Positions 17,199 through 26,266 of a DNA stretch of 64,000 nt are shown one piece after another. The position numbers and the translations under genes were made by a program. The stretch covers positions 1 through 64,000 of the forward strand of contig CAZGRL010000006.1 of assembly GCA_964528155.1 (NCBI GenBank), given 5' to 3'. Numbering within the stretch: the first letter of the stretch is position 1; each line of letters begins with the position of its first letter. The notes beneath the pieces were generated by a model. That model saw nothing but the letters and a program-made list of their open reading frames with translations. It had not been told where the DNA came from and did no database searches. Source of the stretch: G001797105 sp964528155 (GTDB lineage Bacteria > Chloroflexota > Anaerolineae > Anaerolineales > E44-bin32).

Positions 17199-17929
17199 TG
17201 CTGGTTTTGATCGCAGGAGGAGGAAGGGTCGGCTCGCACCTGGCTTCGCTCCTGCTCGAGTTGGGGCATGAGGTCAGGGTGATCGAGAATCGCCCAAAGG
17301 TCATAGAACGCTTGCATCGCGAAATCCCGACCGAGTGTATCTACGTCGGCGACGCCTTCGACCCGGAAGTGCTCAAGCAGGCCGGAGCAGGGAACGCCCA
17401 GGTGATGGTGGCGGCGACAGCTCAGGATGAGACCAACCTGGCACTGGCCACCCTCGGCAAGTTTCAATTCGGGATCCGGAGGGTGATCGGCAGGGTCAAC
17501 AACCCGCGCTATGGCTGGTTGTTCCAGCCGGAGATGGGCATCGACATCTCACTGGATCAGGCGGACGTGTTGGCGAGATTGATCGAAGAGGAGATGTCCT
17601 TGGGAGATATGATGCCGCTTCTGAAGCTCCGCCGCGGCGAATACTCCCTTGTCGAGGAGAAAGTCCCTCCGGGTGCCCCTGCCATCGGTCAGATGATTCG
17701 AGACCTGGATCTCCCGGATAACTGCGTCATCGCCGGAATCATCCGCCAGGGGGACGTCGTCGTACCACGCGGGGTGACGGCTATCGAAGAGGGCGACGAG
17801 GTGCTGGCTGTCGTCGACCGCGAAGCCGCCGAACATCTCGCCGGCCTCTTCAAGGCCGGAGCCTCTTCGGGAGGGAGACCCGTTGTCGATCGAGAGCAGG
17901 AGCCTTTGACGGTCCATGATCCTGACTGA
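17198..17929 (+). CDS. TrkA/RCK potassium-uptake regulatory protein 2
   Basis: The 243-residue protein starts MLVLIAGGGRVGSHLASLLL, the Gly-rich nucleotide loop of TrkA_N. It continues with ATAQDETNLALATL, and has a TrkA_C domain from about 140 to 215 (YSLVEEKVPPGAPAIGQMI). Together with its neighbour it probably forms a hetero-oligomeric gating ring for the KimA-like transporter. TrkA_C domains in other bacteria bind c-di-AMP; that is family knowledge, not visible here. Its last 14 bases overlap the start of the sensor-kinase gene, so the genes are translationally coupled. Confidence 0.9.
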   Translation: MLVLIAGGGRVGSHLASLLLELGHEVRVIENRPKVIERLHREIPTECIYVGDAFDPEVLKQAGAGNAQVMVAATAQDETNLALATLGKFQFGIRRVIGRVNNPRYGWLFQPEMGIDISLDQADVLARLIEEEMSLGDMMPLLKLRRGEYSLVEEKVPPGAPAIGQMIRDLDLPDNCVIAGIIRQGDVVVPRGVTAIEEGDEVLAVVDREAAEHLAGLFKAGASSGGRPVVDREQEPLTVHDPD

Positions 17930-20276
17930 CGCGGCCAACCTGCTGACCGCCTCCCCGGGTAGCCTGGTCTACCACCTGACATTGGCCGTGTGCCTGGCGC
18001 TGTTGTTCAGCCTGGCGCGGGTGCTGCGGCTCCAGGTTGCGGGCCAGGCGCCGCTTCGCTGGAGCGTCGCCAGTGGCGCGTTGTTGGCGCTTCGCGTCGC
18101 CGGGATGACGTTGGCCGGGCTGGCCTGGCTACTGGTGATTGACGCCAATCTGATCCTGCCCCCTCTCGATCGGTTCCTTTCTCTAACCGGCTTGACGATT
18201 CTGGGCTGGGCCAGCCTGTTCCCCCGTCCCGAACGTGGCGGAGACACGAGCCTGCTCGCCATCCTCGGCCTGGGTATCGTCGGCCTGGCTGCCACCGTCG
18301 CCGTCCGTGGGCTTAGCGCCGATTCTTCGGCGTTCAACCAGTCATGGGCCGATCTCGCCTGGAGCCTGTCAGGTCTGGTGGTCGTGCTGGCCCTGGCCAT
18401 GCTGACCCTGCTCAGGCGCCCTGCCGAGTGGGAATGGGGGATGGCTGCATGGGGCCTGTTGATCCTCGGCTACGCCGCGCACCTGATTCTGGGCGACCCT
18501 AATGCCTCGCTCGCTGGATATGTGCGATTGGCCGAGCTCTCCGCTTACCCGGTGATCGTGATCGGTGCGGTCAGAAGCCTGACACAGGTTGAGGCTGCCA
18601 AGCAGCACATGGCCGGCCTCACTCCGTCGACGACCGTCGGCCTTCAGGTCGCCACCGCCGATGCCGTTGCCGGACTGATGTCGTTGCTCAACATTGAACG
18701 CATCTCGGATCTGGCCACCCACAGTCTGGAGGCCATCTGCCGGGCATTGCGCGCCGAGTACTGCCTACTGATCAACCCGCCGAACACCGCCGGTGAGTTC
18801 CCGATCGCCTCCGGCTACGACCTCATCCGCGAGCGAATGATCCCCGGCGCTCATTTGGACAGCCGGCATGCGCCGCAAATCCACAACGCCCTCCTGGAAA
18901 GGCGGGCGATGACCATCCAGGATGACGACCGCTCCCCAGACTGCCTGGCCATTCAGGACGCCCTCGGGTTGCCGACCAGCGGGCCGGCGCTGGTCTTGCC
19001 TCTTGTGGCCGGGGAAGAATTGATGGGTGGGCTACTCCTGCTTTCCCCATATGCACGGCGTACATGGACCGACAGAGAACTGTTCAGCCTGCGGCCAATC
19101 GCCAGTCACCTGGCGAAGAGGTTCCAGAGACTCCGGACACCCGGGGTAGGCCAGGTCCCCCCCGCTGAACCGGTAGCGCCTGAACTCCAGGAGCGTCTGC
19201 GCGCCCTCGAAGAGCAGAACGCTCGCCTGAAGCAGGAGCTGCAGGAGTCACGGGAGACCGTCGAACAGCCGCCTGCGCCTGGGATGGATCAAGACGCAGA
19301 GATGAATCAACTCCTGGCCAAACAACAGGAGGCGGTCGAGATCATCCAGGTGCTGCAGGCGGAGATCGACCGATTGAAACAGGCTCAACTGGCAACGCCG
19401 TCGCTCAGTCCGACGGAGGAGGTCGAGCAGCTTGAGACCACTCTTCAGGGCGCGTTGGAGGAGTTGGCGACATCCCGAGCGCGCCTGGCGGGAATTGAAG
19501 CCCAGGCAGAGTTCTATCGACATCGAGGCGCGGCTCCGCCTCCCGATCTCAATTCCCTGACGAGTATCGTCCAGGACATACGCCAGCCGATGGCCTCGAT
19601 CACCGGCTATACCGATTTGCTGCTGGGGGAATCGGTCGGGATCTTGGGCTCGATGCAACGCAAATTCCTCGAACGCGTTCGAGCCGGGATCGGCCGAATG
19701 GCCAATTTGCTGAACGATCTGATCCAGACCAGTCTTCTGGATGCTGGCGGATTCAACCTCTCGCCCGGGCCGGTCGACCTGATGTACAGCATCGAAGAGG
19801 TCGTAACCCAGGTGAGTCTGCCCTTGCGCGAGAATAACATCGCCCTGCGCCTGGATGTCCCGGACGATCTTCCACCGATTGAAGGGGACCAGGATGCGAT
19901 CGTTCAGATTCTGTCCCACTTGATGACGAATGCGATCGGCGCTTCGCCAATGAATGGCGAGGTCGTCGTCCGAGCAGAACTCCAGGAAACACCCGAGGGC
20001 AAGTACCTGCTCCTGGCGGTCTCAGATGAAGGCGAGGGCATCGAGGCTTCAGAGCTCGGCCACATCTTCCATCGCGTGTACGACACCGGCGACGTGACCA
20101 TCCGCGGTCTTGGGGATGCCGGAGTCGGCCTACCCATCGTCAAGGCCCTGAGTGAAGCGATGGGAGGCAGAGTCTGGGTCGAAAGCCGGGTCGGGGCCGG
20201 CAGCACCTTCACCGTGTTGATGCCGGCGGCTCCTGCCGACGAAGTCAAGGCCGAGGCCTCAGAGCGATCGGCATGA
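17916..20276 (+). CDS. Large membrane sensor kinase-like protein with a His-to-Gln H-box
   Basis: The 786-residue protein has about seven to nine N-terminal membrane helices (residues 10-230) and a GAF-like domain (about 250-410). A coiled coil rich in Glu, Gln and Leu follows (about 425-530), then HisKA and HATPase domains. The H-box reads VQDIRQPMASITGY where active kinases have SHELRTPL, so the phospho-acceptor His is Gln553. The ATPase half looks intact: HLMTNAI (N-box), SDEGEGIE (G1) and GDAGVGLPIVKAL (G2). It may be a pseudokinase, an allosteric partner, or act on a His elsewhere. It overlaps trkA2 and the LysM gene, tying it to K+ transport and cell-wall proteins. No response regulator is adjacent. 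Confidence 0.85.
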   Translation: MILTDAANLLTASPGSLVYHLTLAVCLALLFSLARVLRLQVAGQAPLRWSVASGALLALRVAGMTLAGLAWLLVIDANLILPPLDRFLSLTGLTILGWASLFPRPERGGDTSLLAILGLGIVGLAATVAVRGLSADSSAFNQSWADLAWSLSGLVVVLALAMLTLLRRPAEWEWGMAAWGLLILGYAAHLILGDPNASLAGYVRLAELSAYPVIVIGAVRSLTQVEAAKQHMAGLTPSTTVGLQVATADAVAGLMSLLNIERISDLATHSLEAICRALRAEYCLLINPPNTAGEFPIASGYDLIRERMIPGAHLDSRHAPQIHNALLERRAMTIQDDDRSPDCLAIQDALGLPTSGPALVLPLVAGEELMGGLLLLSPYARRTWTDRELFSLRPIASHLAKRFQRLRTPGVGQVPPAEPVAPELQERLRALEEQNARLKQELQESRETVEQPPAPGMDQDAEMNQLLAKQQEAVEIIQVLQAEIDRLKQAQLATPSLSPTEEVEQLETTLQGALEELATSRARLAGIEAQAEFYRHRGAAPPPDLNSLTSIVQDIRQPMASITGYTDLLLGESVGILGSMQRKFLERVRAGIGRMANLLNDLIQTSLLDAGGFNLSPGPVDLMYSIEEVVTQVSLPLRENNIALRLDVPDDLPPIEGDQDAIVQILSHLMTNAIGASPMNGEVVVRAELQETPEGKYLLLAVSDEGEGIEASELGHIFHRVYDTGDVTIRGLGDAGVGLPIVKALSEAMGGRVWVESRVGAGSTFTVLMPAAPADEVKAEASERSA

Positions 20277-20878
20277 GCCGTTCCCTCAATCTGGCCCTCA
20301 GCCTGCTGTTGGCTCTCCTGGCCCCGGCGATTGTGATCGGCAGCGTCCTTGCCGCCCGGGCCGAGACCAGCTTGGCTCACCAGCCTTCCTTCGGCGTAGA
20401 CTCCTCGAGAGCCGTGAATTGCGCCCCGCCTGCGGGATGGGTCCCCGTTCAGGCACAGCCCGGCGACAGCCTGTCCAGGCTGGCCGCCCAGGCCGGGACG
20501 TCTCTCGAGACTCTCGAAACTGCCAATTGCCTCGGCCGCGAGATCCAGCCGGGCGACTTCGTCTACCTTCCGGCCACACCCTCCAGCAGCAGTCCGACAC
20601 CTTGCGGTCCCCCCTCAGACTGGGTGCTGCAGCAGGTCTCTGAAGACATGGGCTTCCAGGAGCTCGCCCAGGAACTCGGAGTGAGCGAGGCGGAGCTGCG
20701 GGAGGCAAACTGCCTCGGACCGTTCACTACCATCTCGAATGGCGTCAGGATCTATGTGCCTCTGACAGCGACCCCCAGTCCGACGGCGACACCCCGGCCA
20801 ACGTCGACGCCGACCGCCAGTGACACGATAACAGCCCAGCCAAGCGGGACAGAGTCGGCTACAATTCAGACTCCGTGA
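20273..20878 (+). CDS. Secreted or anchored protein with two LysM-like domains
   Basis: The 201-residue protein has an N-terminal hydrophobic segment (about 5-28, a signal anchor). Two LysM-like repeats follow (about 58-98, with PGDSLSRLAAQAGTSLETL, and 110-160, more divergent), then a Thr/Pro/Ser-rich tail. LysM domains bind peptidoglycan GlcNAc. It overlaps the kinase gene by four bases (ATGA) and precedes two LCP ligases, so a role at the cell wall is likely. The second repeat begins after a Cys-Gly-Pro-Pro segment like one before the first repeat, suggesting an internal duplication. Confidence 0.75.
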   Translation: MSRSLNLALSLLLALLAPAIVIGSVLAARAETSLAHQPSFGVDSSRAVNCAPPAGWVPVQAQPGDSLSRLAAQAGTSLETLETANCLGREIQPGDFVYLPATPSSSSPTPCGPPSDWVLQQVSEDMGFQELAQELGVSEAELREANCLGPFTTISNGVRIYVPLTATPSPTATPRPTSTPTASDTITAQPSGTESATIQTP

Positions 20879-21008
20879 GACAAATCTCGGAAGGGTGGCG
20901 CTCTACTGCCAGGCGTGGGCGATGAAAACACCCCCAGGCCTCGACGGGGAGAGTGGGAGACCGCCAGGCGCAGGCGTCGATGCCCGCCCGAAGAGGAACA
21001 TTTCACCT

Positions 21009-22118
21009 ATGCGTTTCGTCCAAAGCTTGATGTCAGCCCTTGCGAATGGCACAAAGCGGCACGCCCGGCTCGCAGCCGTTCTGATGGTATTCCTTCTCGC
21101 CGCGTCAGGCGGAATCGCCTGCACGCTGTCGATGCCGGCCATTATCGCTCTGCCCAGCCCAACCCTGGCCTTTACGCCATACGTGCCTGCGACCTGGACG
21201 CTCACGCCGACCCAAGCCTCCACGGCTACGCCAACACCGACCGAGACGATTACTCCGACGCCCAGTCAGACCCCGACGCCGGTCGACCCATGGGAGAACT
21301 TCGCCAGCCCGACACAGCCGTCGGCGATCGACATTCCCCGTCCAATGCCTTTGATCGAGCAACCGGACAGCGTGGTGAATATTGTCATCATCGGGACAGA
21401 CTCCCGGGTCAACGAGGGAATCGCTCGGAGCGACACATTGATGGTCGCCTCGCTCGACAAGGCCACCGGAACCGTGACGTTGCTGTCCATTCCGCGGGAT
21501 CTCTACGTCTACATCCCGGGTTGGAAGGTGGACCGAATCAACACGGCCGACGTCTATGGCCGTCAGGATCTCGTAGAGACGACCATCCTGTACAACTTCG
21601 GGCTGCGAACGGACCACTATATCCGGGTCGGATTCTCCGGATTCATGCGGGCGGTCGACTTGCTCGGCGGGATCGACGTCCACGTGACCGGGTCTCTCAA
21701 CGACACGTGCGGCGGCAAGCGGTACAACTACTCGCCGGGCGTGTATCACATGGATGGATTCACCGCGCTATGCTACGTCCGCATGCGCTATGCCAGCTCC
21801 GACTTCGATCGGCTCCGTCGCGAGCAAGAGGTGCTCCGGGCGGTATTCGCCAAAACCTTCAGCCTGTATGGTCTGACGAAAGTCCCTGAGCTCTTCGCCA
21901 ACTTCGGCAGCATGGTCCAGACGGATCTCAGCATGGCGGACGCGCTCCCATTGACGCCACTTGCGGGGGCGATCGCGACGGACTCCTCCCGGATCCACCT
22001 TTACCGCGTAGATCAAACGATGGTGACTTCTTATCGCGTGCCATCGACCGGGGCTGCAGTCCTGCTGCCAAACCGAGAAGCCATTTCCGCGGTGTTGCAG
22101 GCTGCATTCGGGCCGTGA
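21009..22118 (+). CDS. LytR-CpsA-Psr (LCP) family ligase 1
   Basis: From the ATG at 21009 the protein has 369 residues: a membrane segment or weak signal peptide (about 18-40) and a Thr/Pro-rich linker (about 50-85). The LCP domain follows, with VVNIVIIGTDSR, ARSDTLMVASLD, SIPRDLYVYIPG and a catalytic-type Arg in VRMRYASSDFDRLRREQE. LCP enzymes transfer lipid-linked glycopolymers to peptidoglycan outside the membrane. The frame is open upstream to 20895 but that part lacks a signal sequence. The gene overlaps the second LCP gene by four bases (GTGA). Confidence 0.9.
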   Translation: MRFVQSLMSALANGTKRHARLAAVLMVFLLAASGGIACTLSMPAIIALPSPTLAFTPYVPATWTLTPTQASTATPTPTETITPTPSQTPTPVDPWENFASPTQPSAIDIPRPMPLIEQPDSVVNIVIIGTDSRVNEGIARSDTLMVASLDKATGTVTLLSIPRDLYVYIPGWKVDRINTADVYGRQDLVETTILYNFGLRTDHYIRVGFSGFMRAVDLLGGIDVHVTGSLNDTCGGKRYNYSPGVYHMDGFTALCYVRMRYASSDFDRLRREQEVLRAVFAKTFSLYGLTKVPELFANFGSMVQTDLSMADALPLTPLAGAIATDSSRIHLYRVDQTMVTSYRVPSTGAAVLLPNREAISAVLQAAFGP

Positions 22119-23536
22119 GCGGTCGGGGCCTGGCGTCCTATCTGCTGGGCATCTTTCTGGTTGGCTGCGCTCCCCTGCCGAAGGAGGCCGTGGCGGGCTT
22201 CCGACCAGCCAAGGGTACTCCGGCTCAAGCAGCGACTGCCGAGGCCAATCCGCCTGGACGGGCGACCCCGGCGATCCTCCTCCCCGTCCCGCCCGAGACA
22301 CCCACAGCACGCGATTGGCCAGGCCCAGGGACGTATGGTTCGCCCGGTGAGCTGGCCACGCCGGTCCCCCCTCCGGCGGTCCCGCTCAGCCTCCCTCCGG
22401 ATACGGTGAACATCGTCTTTATCGGCGCCGATCTGGGTACGAGCGATTCTTTTCGGACCGACGTCTTGATCATCGCTTCTGTCAGGCCGAGCACCGCCGA
22501 AGTCCGGCTGATCACGGTCCCCCGGGATCTGTACGTGTACCTTCCCGGATACACGATGCAGCGTGTGAACACGGCATGGCTCTATGGGGAGAAGTATCAC
22601 TATCCGGGGGGCGGATTCGGGATGCTGCGAGACACGCTCCTGTACAACCTCGGGATTGCCGTCGATCACTACGTTCGGGTCGACATGGCTGGCTTCAGGC
22701 GGGAGATCAACGCGTTGGGCGGGGTCGATGTGCTCGTCTCATGCTCATACACCGATTGGCGTCTTCGTAGTCCGTCCGCAGATCCCCAGGATGAGGACAA
22801 CTGGGTCTTGTTCACTGTCCCATCAGGCCGGGTGCACATGAACGGCGACTACGCCCTGTGGTATGCCCGTTCACGGGCGCGCTCCTCCGACTTCGATCGC
22901 GCCCGTCGACAGCATGAAGTCTTGAGGGCGATCTACCGTCAGGTACTTCGCCTCGATCTGATCACGAAGCTTCCGCAGCTCTACGACGGCCTGACCCAGG
23001 CTGCGGCGACGGATCTCACCCTTGGAGACATGCTTTCTCTTGCGCCCGTGGCGGCCCGCATCGATCCGGCCCACATCCAGAGTCGATTCATCGGCCGCGA
23101 TCAGGTGATCAGCTGGCGGGTCCCATCGAGTGGTGCGGCGGTCCTTATCCCCAAGCCAGATGAGATCCAGCGTCTGCTGCTGGATGCGTTCACGACGCCC
23201 ACGATCGACCCACTCCTCCCTGCGCCGCCCGACATCTCGGTTCAGGTCTTGAACCTCTCACGCCATCCCGATTGGGATTTGCTGGCCGCGGAACGATTGA
23301 ACTACGCCGGATTCCAGACCACCATTGCGGATGACGATCCGCACCCCGGCTCGCTCACGCAGGTCATCGAGTTGGACACGACGGCCGGGGATTCCAGTCA
23401 ACGGCTGCTTGCGACACTCGGCCTCGACCAGGCGCAGCTGATTCCTCAGCCCGACTCACTCTCCCCCTTCCAGTTCCGGCTTCTCATCGGGGATAACTAC
23501 CGTCCGTGCTTCAATCCAACCGAAGGACAGTCCTAG
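22115..23536 (+). CDS. LCP family ligase 2 with C-terminal LytR_C domain, predicted lipoprotein
   Basis: The GTG at 22115 overlaps the previous stop. The 473-residue product starts with a short lipoprotein signal ending LVGC (Cys18). An LCP domain follows (about 95-300: VNIVFIGADLG, TVPRDLYVYLPG, YARSRARSSDFDRARRQ), then a LytR_C domain (about 370-470: VQVLNLSRHPD). The LCP domain contains an extra segment between the Cys-Ser-Tyr strand and the active-site Arg. LCP1 and LCP2 may attach different polymers or act in sequence. It ends the run that began with the K+ transporter. Confidence 0.9.
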   Translation: MSGRGLASYLLGIFLVGCAPLPKEAVAGFRPAKGTPAQAATAEANPPGRATPAILLPVPPETPTARDWPGPGTYGSPGELATPVPPPAVPLSLPPDTVNIVFIGADLGTSDSFRTDVLIIASVRPSTAEVRLITVPRDLYVYLPGYTMQRVNTAWLYGEKYHYPGGGFGMLRDTLLYNLGIAVDHYVRVDMAGFRREINALGGVDVLVSCSYTDWRLRSPSADPQDEDNWVLFTVPSGRVHMNGDYALWYARSRARSSDFDRARRQHEVLRAIYRQVLRLDLITKLPQLYDGLTQAAATDLTLGDMLSLAPVAARIDPAHIQSRFIGRDQVISWRVPSSGAAVLIPKPDEIQRLLLDAFTTPTIDPLLPAPPDISVQVLNLSRHPDWDLLAAERLNYAGFQTTIADDDPHPGSLTQVIELDTTAGDSSQRLLATLGLDQAQLIPQPDSLSPFQFRLLIGDNYRPCFNPTEGQS

Positions 23537-23674
23537 ATCTCTGACCAAGTTGAGGCGCGTCGAAAGCTGGGTGCATCCGGGATACGGTTGCACACCCCGG
23601 GGAAGATAGGTGGATTTGGGTTGGTTGGCGGCGTGTAATATGACGCCGGATACACCCTCGGAAGTCCGGGGCGT

Positions 23675-23703
23675 TTGACTTTTTCGTCGGTCCCAGCTAG
23701 CAT
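23675..23703 (+). promoter_or_regulatory. Promoter of the recombinase-like gene
   Basis: TTGACT (23675-23680) and TAGCAT (23698-23703) with a 17-base spacer, 46 bp before the chosen start codon. Confidence 0.6.
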
Positions 23704-23749
23704 CTGCATCCGTCTGTGGCTATGCGCAGCATGCGCCGAGGAGCGTCGA

Positions 23750-24703
23750 ATGTCCCCGGAGAACGATGATCTCCCCCTCTTCTCCAGAGTGCCAGGCGAT
23801 CAGGTCCGTCAGCTCGAAGGAGTCGCACGCCTTCGCCGGGGCTCCGGCTTGAGCGCGGCGATCCGGGTGTGGGCCGAGGAATTGGAGCGGGCTGGCCGCT
23901 CCGAGCACACTGTCAAGGCCTTCACCGGGGACTTGCGGCTGCTGGCGAAATTCGTCGGTCCCGGCCAGGCGATCGGCGCCATCGGCACCCACGACCTGAA
24001 GAACTTCCTGGAATGGATGACCAACCGTCGAGGAGTGCCGTGCAGCCCGAAGACGTATTCCAGGCGGGTGACCTCGATCAAGGCATTCTTTCGCTGGCTC
24101 TCCGAGGCTGGCATCTTGGATGCCAATCCGGCGACGGCCGTGCCCCAACAGACCGTACTCAGCCCGTTGCCCGAGGTGCTCACCCCGGGGGAAGTGCAAG
24201 GAGTTCTCGAGGCCGCAGACGCGGCCCGTAGAGGTGACAATCCGGATGCCAGGCCTTACACCCTGCTGGCATTGCTGCTCGAAACCGGCGTCAAGAAGGG
24301 CGAATGCCTGGCCATTCATCCCAACCACGTCCACCTCAACGCGACCGAGGGACCGATCCTGTTCATTCGCTACGGCGATCCGCGCAAGCGCTACAAGGAG
24401 CGAAAGCTCGGCCTGAGCCCGGCCTGGATCGAAGCCTATCGGGAATACTTTTCGCAGTACGAGCCGCGCGAACGCCTCTTCCCCTGGTCCCCCAGACGTC
24501 TCGAGTATCTGCTTGAGGAGATCGGTCAGACAGCCGGGCTGGAGAAACACCTGTCGTTTGATATGTGCCGTTGGACGTCGGCCCTGACGGACTACCATGC
24601 CGACGCAGAACGGGACGCGATCCGACAGAAGCTGGGCCTGTCTAAGATACAGTGGCGCGAAGTCGGGGCGAAGCTCGATCGACTGGCGGCCAAGGTCAAA
24701 TAG
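23750..24703 (+). CDS. Tyrosine-recombinase-fold protein lacking catalytic residues
   Basis: The 317-residue protein begins at an ATG with GAGGAG six bases upstream. It has an N-terminal SAM-like core-binding domain (about 30-125: SEHTVKAFTGDLRLLAKF, and SRRVTSIKAFFRWLSEAG) and a C-terminal catalytic-fold domain. The first active-site Arg is Lys (ETGVKKGE). The beta-hairpin Lys is kept (RYKERKLGL). The H-x-x-R box reads DMCRW, the LGH motif is LGLS, and no Tyr follows in the last 20 residues. It therefore cannot cut DNA by the normal mechanism and may be a DNA-binding or structural relative of XerC/D. No phage or island genes flank it. Confidence 0.8.
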   Translation: MSPENDDLPLFSRVPGDQVRQLEGVARLRRGSGLSAAIRVWAEELERAGRSEHTVKAFTGDLRLLAKFVGPGQAIGAIGTHDLKNFLEWMTNRRGVPCSPKTYSRRVTSIKAFFRWLSEAGILDANPATAVPQQTVLSPLPEVLTPGEVQGVLEAADAARRGDNPDARPYTLLALLLETGVKKGECLAIHPNHVHLNATEGPILFIRYGDPRKRYKERKLGLSPAWIEAYREYFSQYEPRERLFPWSPRRLEYLLEEIGQTAGLEKHLSFDMCRWTSALTDYHADAERDAIRQKLGLSKIQWREVGAKLDRLAAKVK

Positions 24704-24729
24704 AAAAGGACCGCCGCTATGGGCGGTCC
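24704..24729 (-). terminator. Terminator between the recombinase-like gene and the DUF47 gene
   Basis: Perfect 8-bp stem GGACCGCC/GGCGGTCC with a six-base loop. On the minus strand it is followed by TTTT, so it mainly serves the DUF47 gene; the plus strand lacks a T-tract. Confidence 0.75.
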
Positions 24730-24795
24730 TCGTGGCGCAAACTGTCCTCAGGCCTTGTCGGCTGTAGCCGCGTCGGCCGGGCGATCAAGCTTGCC

Positions 24796-25419
24796 TCACA
24801 TCCGCTTGACCACAATGTCCCCAAGTACATTGGCCGCTTCGTCGCCGCGGTCGGCCGCGTTCGACAGGTGGCGGTAGATCTCCCGCAGTTTCAACATCTC
24901 AACAACGTGATCGATGTCGCGCGGCATGTGAAACAGATCGGCGACGGCTTCGCGGTAGACCGTTTCCATCCGATTCTCCAGAGCCTTGGCACGGACAGCA
25001 TGGTCATTGGAGACGTTGGGGTGATCCTCAAGGCGGACGACTGCCATGTAGATCTCGCGGGCAGCATCCGTCAGCAGCGACACCATGCGCTCAATGAAGG
25101 CATTCGGCATGATCTCCAGGAGCGCCATTTCCTCGATCGTGCTGTTGGCGTAGTCCAGGATGTCGTCAACCGTCAATGAAAGGGCGAAGATGTCTTCCCG
25201 GTCGATCGGTGTGACGAATGTCCGATTCAGCTCGTCGATCAGAATCCGGCGCACCTCATCGGCTTTCTTTTCAATTTCGGATACCTGGCTGGCGAGCGTG
25301 TCTTCAGGTTGCTTGACGTAGCGCTGCAAGGCCTGAAGACCTTCCACCGTGAACTCCGCCTGCTTTGTCAGCAAGTCAATGAAGCGATCCGTTCGTTGGC
25401 GTCGCGAGAACAACTTCAT
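24796..25419 (-). CDS. DUF47 family protein (PhoU-like, phosphate transport accessory)
   Basis: The 207-residue all-helical protein shows the family pattern of two related helical bundles with acidic metal-binding stretches. Examples are EIEKKADEVRRILIDEL and TPIDREDIFALSLTVDDILDY in the first half, and ALENRMETVYREAV and VEMLKLREIYRHLSNAADR in the second. DUF47 proteins usually sit beside a PiT phosphate transporter and modulate it; no such gene is present here. The next same-strand genes form the tungstate-type ABC transporter, but a 110-bp gap separates them. Confidence 0.9.
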   Translation of the reverse strand: MKLFSRRQRTDRFIDLLTKQAEFTVEGLQALQRYVKQPEDTLASQVSEIEKKADEVRRILIDELNRTFVTPIDREDIFALSLTVDDILDYANSTIEEMALLEIMPNAFIERMVSLLTDAAREIYMAVVRLEDHPNVSNDHAVRAKALENRMETVYREAVADLFHMPRDIDHVVEMLKLREIYRHLSNAADRGDEAANVLGDIVVKRM

Positions 25420-25528
25420 CTGTTGGCTTCCTTGTCAGATGCCCACGATTTGCAGGAGCGTGTGCTATTTGATCACAGCGGTGCATGAATCGATCCGATT
25501 GGTCATGCGGACCGGGGTCGATCACTCG

Positions 25529-26266
25529 CTAATAGATCATGTCTCCTCGGACGAAGGCGGCCGTGCGCGGGTCTTGAGGATGTTCAAAGAGCTGCTCAGC
25601 GGAGCCGACTTCGATCACGTCTCCATCCAGAAGCATCACGACCCGATCCGCCAGCCGTTTGGCCTGGAAGGTATTGTGCGTAATGAGGACCTGGGTCGTT
25701 CGCCCGGCTGCCCGGACAGATTGTACTATAGCTTCGATCAGGCCGACATTGTGCGGATCGAGGTTGGCTGTGGGTTCATCGAGGAGCAGGACTTTCGGGG
25801 ATGCCGCCAGCGCTCGGGCCAACGCGACGCGCTGATACTCACCACCGGAGAGCTTTCGCGAAGATCCCGACGCCAGACTGCCCAGACCGAAGCGATCCAG
25901 CAAGGCTTCGATACGATCTCGAGTGTAGACGCCGCGGATTCGTAGCGGATAGGCGAGGTTGTCGCGCACGGAGCCACTAATGAGGATCGGGCGTTGGAAG
26001 ACCATGGTGACCTGGCGTCGCAACTCGAGTGAAGGAGGATGTTCGACCGATCGACCGAAGTAGCGGATCTCGCCCCGGTTTGGTGGTTCGAGGAAATTCA
26101 GCAATCGGAGGAGTGTCGACTTCCCTGCGCCGTTCGGGCCGATGATCGCCAGAATCTCGCCCTCCCGGATGTCGAGCTCGCCGATCTTGAGAACGGCACG
26201 ACCGTCATACACGCGGGTCACGCCGCGCAGGCCGTAGGCGACGTCGTTCATCGTCCGATCCGCCAC
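25529..26266 (-). CDS. tupC: ABC transporter ATPase, tungstate/molybdate type
   Basis: The 245-residue ATPase has Walker A GPNGAGKST, Q-loop FQRPIL, signature LSGGEYQR, Walker B VLLLDEPTANLD and the switch His in LITHNTF. It energises oxyanion uptake at the inner face of the membrane. It overlaps the permease gene by 19 bases. Sequence alone does not separate tungstate from molybdate or sulfate ATPases; the assignment comes from the TupA- and TupB-like partners and the nearby need for a Mo/W cofactor (moaC operon). Confidence 0.88.
   Translation of the reverse strand: MADRTMNDVAYGLRGVTRVYDGRAVLKIGELDIREGEILAIIGPNGAGKSTLLRLLNFLEPPNRGEIRYFGRSVEHPPSLELRRQVTMVFQRPILISGSVRDNLAYPLRIRGVYTRDRIEALLDRFGLGSLASGSSRKLSGGEYQRVALARALAASPKVLLLDEPTANLDPHNVGLIEAIVQSVRAAGRTTQVLITHNTFQAKRLADRVVMLLDGDVIEVGSAEQLFEHPQDPRTAAFVRGDMIY

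Noticed and set aside
23750..24703. Integrase marking a genomic island or prophage
   Set aside because: Catalytic residues are missing and the flanks hold no phage genes, repeats or att sites; treated as a domesticated protein.
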